Source: Obelidium mucronatum | Lineage: Eukaryota > Chytridiomycota > Chytridiomycetes > Chytridiales > Chytriomycetaceae | NCBI GenBank assembly: GCA_025765595.1 | Contig: JAIVFH010000031.1 | Coordinates: forward strand, 248,001-312,000 | Direction: 5' to 3' | DNA length: 64,000 nucleotides | Shown here: positions 11,810 through 21,237 of the stretch, piece after piece | Position numbering within the stretch: position 1 is the first letter of the stretch | How the letters are laid out: the number at the start of each line of letters is the position of its first letter | The notes under the pieces: generated by a model | What the model was told of the DNA's origin: nothing | The model's database searches: none | The model's input: only the letters and a program-made list of their open reading frames with translations | Made by a program: the position numbers and the translations under genes

Positions 11810-12558
11810 TGGAAGTCCGGTATTATTAGGATCCTCTGCTGCTCCACCGAGTTCCGTGAAACCCAAACCGAAAACAGCCGTTGCTGTTGCTGTGGAAAAG
11901 GGTTTTGCGACACCATCCGCCCCGGCCTCAAAAGTCAAGAAGCATGGAAAGGAGGTTGTTGTTTTGGAGGAATCGGCATCGCTCGTTACGCCGTCGTCAT
12001 CTCGCGAAGATGATACTACTACGTTGCCAAATAATGGCGGACCGAAATCGATTCTCAAGCAAACCACGTCCTCCAAAACTCTGGGAATGCCAGGATCTAT
12101 CATGAAGCTTGGGTTTCAGTCATTGGCTGATGCGCTTCCAGGTTCTGGATCCACATCTTCTTCTTCTTCTTCTTATGCCACTAATATGAGTGGTGAGAAC
12201 TTGAGTTTAGAGTCAGTTATTGCCAAATTCACACCACATTCAGCAACCAAGAAATATGGGTCGAAAAAAGGAAACAGCAAGGGGCTGTCAGTGGCAGTGA
12301 ATGATGAAATTGCCGCAGAAGTTTCTGGGGTATCAGGAGAGAATAAGGCAGTGGCGGATGAGGAGGAAGAGGAAGAAGAAGGCGCCCCACCACCAGTGTC
12401 TACTTCATCATCAACTGAAGGGACAGAACCTGTCGATTCTCGTGTGTCATTGAAGCGAGTGGAAACCATCGATCAAAGCCCTACAACTGCTTGTGTTTCT
12501 GCGTTGGTTGAGATGAAGACTGCAGTGGTGACGGCAGGGCGAGGTAGACCCAAGAAAG

Positions 12559-12589
<31 letters not shown>

Positions 12590-14043
12590 ATCTGCCAAAA
12601 ATGGGAAAAAGAACGCGAAGGAGGATCTTCATGAAAGCGTGGCCGTTGAAATGGAGGCTGCTGACAAAGGGGAACCACCATTGAAGGGTGGTGCGGCTAG
12701 GAAATCCGCCACGTTTACAACCAAAAAGGAGAAGCGGAAAATCGTGACGGCTGCAGAGGATGAGAATGATGTTGATGATATTGGACTTCATGCGCTGCCG
12801 CCTTCTGAGAACGGTGGAGGTCCGTCTGGGTTGACTGCTGCAGACAAGAAGGACGTAGGGGCAGAAACGCCAGTAGCACCTGTACAGCAGCAGAATAAGA
12901 AGCGGAAAACTTTAAAAGAAAAGGCGGTGGTAGACGCTAGTGATGAGTTGACGTTGAAGGATCCTGCTGTACATAGTCGCCAATCGATTGCCTTGAAACG
13001 TACCGCATCGATGCAGTCGGATATGCAAGAGCCTGCTAAAAGGTTTTTTGTTGCTTATAACCTGCGAAAATGTTGTTATTTGGATGATTTACTGTTTTCA
13101 TTTTTTGGCGTAGGGGGCGAAAGAAGTCTGGTACTTTTGCATCTGCTGATGTTAGCCCGATTGCCACGATAGCACCGCCAATAGTGGCAGACGGAGATGC
13201 TCAGCGGTATAAGATTACTTTTACTGGAATGGATGATAGTGAGAAGCAGAAAGTGGTCAGTACGCCTTGAATTTGCCAATGCGATTTTTATTAATCCATA
13301 AAAAACTAGATTATTCACAATCTAGGTGGCACCTGTGTTGACACTTGGAGTGAGTGTACGCACCTGATAACGGATAAGGTTCGTCGCACAGTAAAATTCC
13401 TGGCCGCTTTGGCAGCTGGAAAACACGTTGTAAGTACCAAGTGGCTGGATCAGTGTAAAAAAGAGTCCCGATTCGTTGGTAAGTTTGTAGAGTCATTTCT
13501 ATTTTGTTGTTGATGTTTTTTTTTTCAACAAGATGAAGGGAAGTTTATCATCAAGGACAAGCAAAATGAAAGCAAGTACTCTTTCTCTTTGGATGCGTCA
13601 GTCAAAGCCGCGCAAAATCACTGCTTTTTGGATGGATTCACCATTTATTCAATGTCAAATGTCAAACCGAGTCGCAATGACATGAAGGAAATCATCACTG
13701 CTGCTGGTGGAACGGTACCTATAAGTCAGAATTTTTTTCTTCTTTCTATAACGATGTTTTTTTTTTTGGAATATTTTACACCCAGTTGGTCGAAAGTGTT
13801 CCTAAAGGGATGCCATCTGATACGGATAAGTTTGTTGTGATTGGATCGGACGATGATGCAGCAGAGTGTGTGGCTCTAATATCTAAGGGCTATGTTATTC
13901 AGTCGAATGAATTCATTTTGACTGGATGCCTTCAGCAAAAAGTTGATTTTGACACACATCGCTTGGTGCTTTCAAATCATGGTGGTGGAACATCGTCGTC
14001 GGCTGCTGCTGTCCCAGAGTCTGGAAGGAAGAAGAAGAAGTGA
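9074..14043 (+). CDS. MDC1: MDC1-like DNA-damage mediator: FHA domain, TQ repeats, AT-hook, tandem BRCT
   Basis: Exons 9074-9403, 9456-9869, 9979-11699, 11807-13042, 13114-13255, about 13326-13478, 13533-13714, 13786-14043; roughly 1,470 residues. Exon 2 encodes an FHA domain (TVLGR core, SAVHALLE, DLHSTNETCLG). Exon 3 is acidic, with repeated TQ motifs (TQII, TQLI, TQLV, TQLF, TQMV) resembling the MDC1 TQxF cluster, and an SDTTDAEENED stretch like the CK2-type SDT motif. Exon 4 has an AT-hook (GRGRPKK) and poly-Ala. The C-terminus is a BRCT pair with YKITFTG, HLITDKVRRTVKFLAAL and FILTGCL. The T/G, R and K residues that bind phospho-serine of gamma-H2AX in MDC1 are present. Exon 6 has a problem. 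The expected ..APVLTLGVSV.. and HLITDKV.. lie in different frames around 13350-13361. Either there is a one-base indel, or the acceptor is at 13354 and part of BRCT1 is lost. Intron 3 contains a 51-A tract. Confidence 0.85.
11755..11805 (+). repeat. 51-nt poly(A) tract abutting a 3' splice site
   Basis: An unbroken run of A directly precedes the G of the acceptor AG that starts MDC1-like exon 4 at 11807. It sits where a pyrimidine tract would normally be. Run length in the assembly is probably approximate. Confidence 0.9.
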
Positions 14044-14134
14044 ATTAATATTTGTTTTTTTCTTTGATTAAAAGTATCTTTCTGATAGACTATGTTTGTG
14101 AAATTACTTGTTTGATATTGAATAAACTTTTTTC

Positions 14135-15213
14135 ATGAATTTCCTCGAATATTCAAGCAGCAGCGAGTCTGATGACAACCTCGAAACCACATCCAAGCGC
14201 AAGATTGACGACGTAAATGATGTTGATGCTCGTCCTCCGAAGAAACGGCTGCCTCCTCCTGTTTTGCCCGCTGCGCTACAAAATAAGTATAAGGCAAAAG
14301 GTCTCATTGGATCAACCCGTTTTACAACTCGTTTTAATACTATTCTTGCCAAATATGCAGTGGAAAACAAGCTCGCAACGAATTCTGGCGGGAAACTAGT
14401 CGAATTCATTCCAGGCAATTGGTCCACCATTGTGTACATCTCAGGTTTTTTTTTTGACAGACACCTTTCCGAAAGAAGTTTTATTCTGATGACGACGTAT
14501 TTAGTGGTTCCAACAGATGAAATGCTGGAAGTCGTGAAGAATGCGATGGCCGAGGCTCAAACCAAATATCCGGAATTAATACCAGTCAAGACAATGGATG
14601 ATGGAGGCTTTCACATTAGTCTGTCAAAGACGATCTTCCTGAAGGCATTTCAGATTCCGAGGTTTATTGAACTGTTGAAGGCGCGTGTGTCCAATAGAGA
14701 GTGGTTCGATTTTATTTTTTTTATAGTAATTATTTTTTTAACAACCCAAAGCTTTGGAATATCCTTCAGTGAGTTTAATTCGTATATTAACGATGAGTAC
14801 ACCAAAACGTTCTTGAGTTTGGATGTTGGATCGGGATCAGGAGAGGTGGGTGTGCGAATTGTAGTCTCATTCTGATTTATGTTTCAGTTGGAGACTTTGA
14901 CGCGTGATATCGATACAGTGCTGAAGTCATTTTCACAACCAGTTTTCTATGAGGTAATGCTCCACTTTTTTTTATATATTCTTTGACTTTGAATTGAATT
15001 TGGCTTCAGAATCCAAAGTACCACACAAGCATTGGGTATTTAATCAATTCAGAGTCAATGTCCAAGTCAGATGTGATTGCAGTCTCTCATACACTTCGAA
15101 ACATGTTTTCTGATACTACATTGTCGCATCCACTGTCGTCTCTTTCTTTTGCATTGCGTGAGGTACATTGCAAAACTGGAGACAAATTATACCGATTTCC
15201 GTTACTGAGCTGA
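14135..15213 (+). CDS. USB1: U6 snRNA 3'-5' exonuclease USB1 (2H phosphodiesterase)
   Basis: Five exons: 14135-14444, 14505-14700, 14752-14845, 14888-14953, 15010-15213, about 289 residues. Both 2H-family catalytic tetrapeptides are present: FHISLSKT in exon 2 and YHTSIGYL at the start of exon 5, spaced as in USB1/Mpn1. The FNSYINDEYTKTFLSLDV segment also matches the family. The N-terminus is a short Ser/Glu-rich then basic tract (ARPPKKRLPPP), common in nuclear USB1 proteins. The enzyme trims and caps the oligo(U) tail of U6 snRNA with a 2',3'-cyclic phosphate, stabilising it for the spliceosome. It follows the MDC1-like gene by 91 bp on the same strand, with no sign of functional linkage. 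Confidence 0.85.
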
Positions 15214-15741
15214 ATAAAATGATTCCATGTGGTAAATCGACACCCTCTTTTCTTTTCGCGGTTTCTGTTTTCTGTTGTGTCACACAACACCCTGCCAAAT
15301 CCTTGAAAATGTATTTGTATAAGCCCTGCTGTAATCACTTCCATACACAAAACATATCAAAACTAAAAGAATTTCAACTCTTCAGTAGGGCAACCTGATA
15401 CTATACAGACCTAATCCATTCAGAATAGCCAGTCAATCAAAAGACTAAAAGACAATATGCACAAAAGCAACACTACCCCCAGCTGCTAACTCCTTTTGCC
15501 AGAGTGACTCTTGTGCCTTCCGCTGCATCTGGCTAAAACAGCAAAATGAACAGCAAAACTGCCTCTTCTATCCATCTTGAGCACCTGAAAGGATACAAGG
15601 AAGGGAATATGACTGGTTTAATGTCTGATATAGCACTCAACAAACAAAATAAGCTGAAAGAACGTTTAATAAAGAAGTTCAAAATGGTTAAAAAAAAACA
15701 CTTGTTAAAAGGTTTTAAAAAATAGAGGTTTTTTTTTCATG
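15214..15741. other. Convergent intergenic region, nothing recognised
   Basis: This lies between the 3' ends of USB1 (+) and the membrane phosphodiesterase (-). It contains only short, patternless open frames and A/T runs, and presumably both 3' untranslated regions. Confidence 0.6.
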
Positions 15742-18700
15742 CTATTGTCTGAGTGATGTTATGCTGGCTTTGATGTTGGATACAAGCCCGGGGGCATTCA
15801 TAAGTGCCTCTTTTGCTGCCGCCTCTTTACTGGCCATTTCAGCTGGTGATATGACATTGGCCAAATGAACTACTCCCGATGTTCGTAGTTTTACCCTATC
15901 AGCGAAAAACAGAACTTTTAATATTCACACAGCTTTTAAATTTAACCAGCTAACCAATGTTCTCGATTAGCTTGAAGATTTCCAAGAATATGAGGGATCT
16001 CGATGTACTTGTTAACGGCGTCAAACAACGGCAGAAGCACATAATCCATGAATCCAATTTGACTTGACGGCACATTGATATTGTCACGGTCCATAAACGG
16101 ACTTACGGGCAAATTGAGACTTTTTTCCATATCTCCTTGTCTCATAAACTCCTCTAGAACACGGTCCGCCCATTGGAAGTATATTGACCATTCTTTTGTT
16201 GGATTTGAGACATCTGCGCATTTCATAAGGATTTTCAGAAGTATGATTCTGTCTTCCCTTGATTCTTTGGGATCAAAGGCTTGAGCAATCTGAAAGCAAA
16301 AAGAAATATAAATGTACTGACTTAAAGTGCAATGTTAATCACCTTATTTTTAAACGAAGCTAGTAAGCCAAAGTGTTGCGATAAGTCTGGGAAAGGAAAA
16401 TGGTTAGCAAGCATGAACCATGACTCACAGCCTAGATACCAGTTGCAAGGACCATTTCAATCACTGTTTCACGGAGCTGTTTGAATTCTGCACGAGGTAG
16501 CTGTCCCAAAAAGTCGAGGTCATGTCTGCTCATCAGTGAAAAGGCAGTGGCCAAATGGTGGTTCTCGAGAATAGACTTGTCATTGTACAAAATTGCGCGA
16601 ACATCATATGTTGTGGATAAAAAGTTGTTGTTGACACCAGGGTGATCGACATCTATTGATTTGATTTGATTTGATTTTGATGGGCGCCGTAGAATCTATT
16701 TCTTCGACTTACCATGAATGATTGCAGCCAAATAAATGCATAGTAGTTCAGATTCCCCAATGATGCAATTTACCGTCTCTAACTGAGCCAAATGGGCAAT
16801 GCAATGCAGTACATCGGTAGCATGGGCTGCATTATGAACTGAACAGCGAAAACGTTATCAGAATTGCCCGCAAAAAAATGTAAAGCATTTCAACAAACAT
16901 GGGAGATCAGAATGGTATGCATTTTCAATAGTTGCCACAAACTTCCAGAATTTCTCATAAGGAATATCAAAGTGGCCAAATAAATCCGCTCTCTCAAACA
17001 GATACCCTGTCAATACGCATAGAGGGTGATTATCTGAAGCATCGACAAACTCGAAAATTTTCCAGTTGTATGTATCGACAGACGCTATAATCGGCGCCAT
17101 TACCGGAGAAGTGACAATTTCGTTGAATTGATCAAATGTCATTTCAGGCGCCCGCGCAGCCGTTCGATTGGACGTAGATCTCACAACTTTTGAAACCTGT
17201 CTTTGAGCATTTTTCAAAGAGATAATGTTTGGAGGTGGTGTTGGTTCAGAACCAGGTTCTGCAGAGAATTTTCCTATCATCACAGGCTGCGGGGATGATG
17301 AAGTCGTGGAAATAACGGGATGACCATCTCCAATCGCACCAAGCTCTTTCTTTCTTGTCCCATCAGATGCCTGTATACTCGGAACGGACGGACCTGTAAT
17401 GACACTGGATCTTCTCCTATTCCCAGTAGGACCTGCTTTCCTCAATGCCCCACCGACGCGCTTCCGCGGTGCAATTTCGCTAAACAGCCACGCCTAATAA
17501 AACAGTTCGTGTGAGTGAGAATCCGCCCAAACGGAGGAAATAAAGACAAATACCTCTTGTTCATTATCCATAAAGTCTGTCAGCTGATTCTCCAAATCGG
17601 GAGTTAAAATATTCGTTGATCCCAACAGTTGAACGACTTGATCCAGTAACATGAGCAAACTAGCATTCAATTGAGGGTCGGCAAGAATGGACTTAAGAAT
17701 CAAAACACTCTTTTCAAGGGGAGAATCAAAGTCAGCCACTTTGTTATTGAATGTTTTTTGCAGCCCCTTTAGCTGGTTTGTCAGTTTAGAGTTCGCCAAT
17801 TGCATCTCCATTCCATAGAGAACTTGATGTCTGTTGAAAGATTCGGTTTCTCGTGCTCTATAAATCGAGACCAGTGTAACAAGAAGTAGCATGACAAAGT
17901 TTCTAGATACAGATGGCATTGTCATGGGTGATCCCGGTACAAGTGTTGTAGCAGATAAATGTGCAAACATGGCAATGTAAACGATACAAGTCGTGATTCC
18001 AGAAATTAATGCATGTATAAATCTGATTCTCAAAATTGTGAGACAAAAGACCGTTACGAGGATTTCGAGTGTTGCTGCGTTGGATGGATGCGAGTTTGGC
18101 TGGACCATGTAAAATCTCAAAAACACCCCGATAATGGATGTTGTCAGAAAAAAGAAAGCATTGATTGCATGAAATGCCCGAGAAAATAAACTTGGCTGAA
18201 GAACAAAAGAGAGGCCCATGGAAACGCCGAATGGTACAAGTACTCCAACAACCAGCAGAATAATATCATTTCCAATGACATATAGATCACATATTTGATC
18301 TGAACTACAATCCAGGCTGATTATCAATAAATTCAGTAAATAATATGGTCTATTTTTCTTGAACGAACTTACGTATGGGAATTTAAACTGGCCGACCCAC
18401 TTATTATGAAGTAGATGTAATGAGCCACAATAATAAGCGTGATCAAACTTATGTTAATGCGCCAGAACGGAACGATTTTGGACATGAAAGTCTTCTCATA
18501 TTCGGCTTCATAGGATGGTTCCAAGAAACTCAGCGTGAGTTTGTTGAACCTCTCTGCCTTGGTTTTGTCAATATCCTCTGTCATAGCTCTATAACTGGCT
18601 CCCGAATGCGACATTGACATCGTTTTGTAAAACTTATCAGCCGAAACCACACTATTTGTTCTCATCAGATGCCGTGAATGCTCTGGCGGTGTTTTCTGTT

Positions 18701-19126
18701 TCACTGTATTTTTCGATTGACCAGCTTAACGGCAAAACAGGATAAATATCACATATAAAACTGGGAAAGGGATAAAATGAAAATTAAGTAGTCATTACCT
18801 TCATTTAGTACATTGCTCCGCAAAACAGATGGTCTGTTCATATCTGAAACTTCAGATTGCCGAATATGTTTTGCCGGAATATCTACACTACTATCCGGTG
18901 GAGTTGCCAACAACGAGTTTCTTCCACCGGTATCTCTATTTTTATAATTTACACTTTGCGCGCGGTTGCTGACGTTTGGTGAGGGGGGATTCATGTTGCT
19001 GCCTGCTGACACTTGTGGCTGTATCAATCGAACATCCAAGGACTTCCGACGGTCATTAGTTATAGATGTCCGTCTCGCGTCTTGTATTGCTGCCCCTCCG
19101 GTGACGCCGGCTGTTGCGCCTGACAT
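15742..19126 (-). CDS. Membrane-bound class I cyclic nucleotide phosphodiesterase with six-helix N-terminal module
   Basis: Nine exons on the minus strand: 19126-18799, 18724-18373, 18316-17554, 17493-16899, 16838-16713, 16652-16440, 16386-16343, 16289-15955, 15895-15742; all phases close, about 969 residues. A polar, Ser-rich N-terminus (~120 residues) leads to about six hydrophobic helices (exons 2-3, from FWRINISLITLIIVAHYIYF to NFVMLLLVTLVSIYRARE). A linker helix follows with FDSPLEKSVLILKSILAD, a pre-catalytic motif of protist-type phosphodiesterases, and then the catalytic domain: FHNAAHATDVLHC, AAIIHDVDHPGVNNNF, KCADVSNPTKEW, LVLEEF..GD. The His/Asp metal ligands of PDEase_I are intact. 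It should hydrolyse cAMP and/or cGMP at a membrane; specificity cannot be read here. The in-frame stop just before 19219 leaves the ATG at 19126 as the first good start, but a further 5' exon is possible. Confidence 0.88.
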
Positions 19127-19514
19127 GTCTGTTGGTTCTTCCCCTTTATCCAGTAATTCAGCTTGACGACCAGCCTTCTCCTCGACGGATCGGTCTAATA
19201 TTTTGCGCGATGGACTCAAAGGTTACGCGTTTGCTTTTGTTGAAGTTTGGACGGAGAATATGCCCTTTTGAAAGTGCTCAGTCGGTTCCCTGCCTTAAAA
19301 CCTTTTTTTTTTCACGCCACACGCGTTCAAAGGACAAGTTCGGACTCGGGAGTTTTTCTGATGTTTGACAACTGCCGCGGTAGCGATGGTGATGATGGCG
19401 ATCGCTCGATGGAGGGCAGGGGGGGAACCAGTGACAAACTTGTTTTGAAAATCTCCTCTTTGAATAAATTCAAAATTAATATAATTATTTTACATAAAAA
19501 AAGAGCATACTTAT
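19127..19514. promoter_or_regulatory. Divergent intergenic region between phosphodiesterase and unknown gene
   Basis: About 390 bp separate two divergent starts. A GATGGTGATGATGGCGATCG stretch (about 19384-19403) and an A/T-rich segment before 19515 are visible. No defined promoter element can be supported beyond position. Confidence 0.35.
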
Positions 19515-20093
19515 ATGCAGAGACTGCAGCGCCTTGTATTTCGAACCACAGTTGCCTTTGCGTTTCCAACTATTGCTTACTTCAAGTACACGGCACCAGT
19601 CCGGACTGTGTCGCGCCTGGACGAAACACCGGCCTCATTTCAAGCCGCATTCAATGAGCTCAACACATCAAAAGCGAACCGCAACCGCATGGCAACTTGG
19701 GGCTTCTATACGAGACAAGTGCAGGAAAACCCAACTGAAAAGAAAACACCCGAAGAGTCCCTCACGTCCTTGACGAGGAATATATTTGGCAGCAACGCCT
19801 ACTGGCTCGAACTAGTGTTATCGAAAGCAAAAGAGAATCCCATGGCGGTGGAGGGTAGAGTGGGTGAACGATTTGGAAACTTGCTTTGCGTGGCAAGGAC
19901 CCCAAACGAATCTTTATGGCACTACGATCACGTTGACTTCAATTTTTCAATGTTTGTTGGAGCGTATGATGGTCTCTGTGTGATTGGTTTTATCGAGTTG
20001 AATGATGATCGGTTTGAGGATGGAGGGTCTCGCTTTCTGCTTCCGTTGTTTTTGGAAGAAGCCGCAAGGAATACGTATGTGGCAGGAAACTAA
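19515..20093 (+). CDS. Uncharacterised 192-residue protein
   Basis: A single exon runs from ATG 19515 to TAA 20091-20093. I do not recognise the family. The first 30 residues are basic and hydrophobic (MQRLQRLVFRTTVAFAFPTI), resembling a mitochondrial presequence or a signal anchor. The rest is soluble-looking, with WHYDHVDFNFSMFVGAYDGL and a C-terminal FLLPLFLEEAARN helix. It sits 57 bp upstream of SNF8 on the same strand. It may continue through an intron past 20093, but no convincing donor was seen. Confidence 0.5.
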   Translation: MQRLQRLVFRTTVAFAFPTIAYFKYTAPVRTVSRLDETPASFQAAFNELNTSKANRNRMATWGFYTRQVQENPTEKKTPEESLTSLTRNIFGSNAYWLELVLSKAKENPMAVEGRVGERFGNLLCVARTPNESLWHYDHVDFNFSMFVGAYDGLCVIGFIELNDDRFEDGGSRFLLPLFLEEAARNTYVAGN

Positions 20094-20150
20094 ACCAATA
20101 ATTACATAAATAATACACAACAATTGCTGATTTAAGTTAAAAAAAATTCA

Positions 20151-21179
20151 ATGCGAAAGAGAGGAATTCAGGGTCTTCAGCAACAGCAGGCGAGCAAGGT
20201 CAGACATTACACACAAACCACACACAACGCATCTCTGTCCATCTCATCGATTCGATTCTTTTCTTTGGATGTGGCCGTTATACAGTCGCATTTCGAGCGT
20301 ATCGGAAGCGAACTCTCACAGCAACAGCTCCAACAACTCAAACAGCAACTATCAGTCTTCAAAGAGAACCTGGAAGCCTTCTCCATCAAATACAGAAACG
20401 AAATCAGGAGCAACCCTCAATTCAGAGCCCACTTTCAAAGCATGTGTGCAAGCATTGGGGTGGATCCTCTCGCGTGTATGTCTAGGCCTTTTTGAACAGC
20501 AATAGCGCTGCAGTTAACTGATATTCCTCTTTGCTCCTTTGATCTTTTTTCCATTTTGTTTTTATTTTCTTGCGTTCAACCAGCGAATAAGGGCTTTTGG
20601 GCGGAAGTACTTGGTGTTGGAGACTTTTACTATGAGCTTGCAGTCCAAATTGCAGGTATGACTGTCTACTTTCATATTAATTAGTTTTTCAATTGAAAAC
20701 CACTCGATTCAAGAGATATGCATTGCAACCCGTGAGAAGAATGGCGGCCTCATTGACATGGAAGATTTGAAGAAATACCTTGAAAAAACACGCGGCAAGA
20801 ATGCCCAACCAATCTCCAATGAAGATATCGCACAATCCATAAAATCGATATCCGCACTCGGCAACGGTTTTGAAATTGTCACATTTGGGTCCCGGAAAAT
20901 GGTTCAAAGCGTTCCAAGAGAGTTGAATAAGGATTACGAAACAATTATTGCCATTGCGCAGGAAAGTGGATTTGTCACGGAGAGCAGTGTTTCTCAATTG
21001 TTGGGGTGGGATTCTGGTCGTGTTGAGTCTGTTTTGGTATGGGGGTTTATTTTTTATTTTTTTATTTTGATCTCATTGGATCTGTTTAGACAAAATTACT
21101 ACAAGATGGTGTTTGCTGGATTGATACGCAATCCACTCCAAATCAGTATTGGGTTGCTGGATTCTTCAACCAAGACTGA
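20151..21179 (+). CDS. SNF8: ESCRT-II subunit SNF8/Vps22
   Basis: Five exons: 20151-20198, 20286-20475, 20584-20655, 20714-21036, 21090-21179; about 240 residues, the usual length. The start [16 protein letters not shown] matches the short basic N-terminal exon of SNF8 proteins. The conserved core [18 protein letters not shown].. followed by [27 protein letters not shown] is diagnostic. The C-terminal winged-helix half ([41 protein letters not shown]) is intact. SNF8 pairs with Vps25 and Vps36 to bridge ESCRT-I and ESCRT-III in sorting ubiquitinated membrane cargo into multivesicular bodies. The donor of exon 2 splits the Ser codon of DPLAS. Confidence 0.92.
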
Positions 21180-21237
21180 AAAATACCACTTTTTTTATTT
21201 GTAATAAACAGACTATTCTATATGACACAAGAGGCGA

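Noticed and set aside
14445..14460. Acceptor TTTGACAG at 14460 for USB1 intron 1
   Set aside because: It would leave a 16-bp intron and reach a stop within ten codons; the acceptor at 14504 gives a 60-bp intron and the conserved VPTDEM start.
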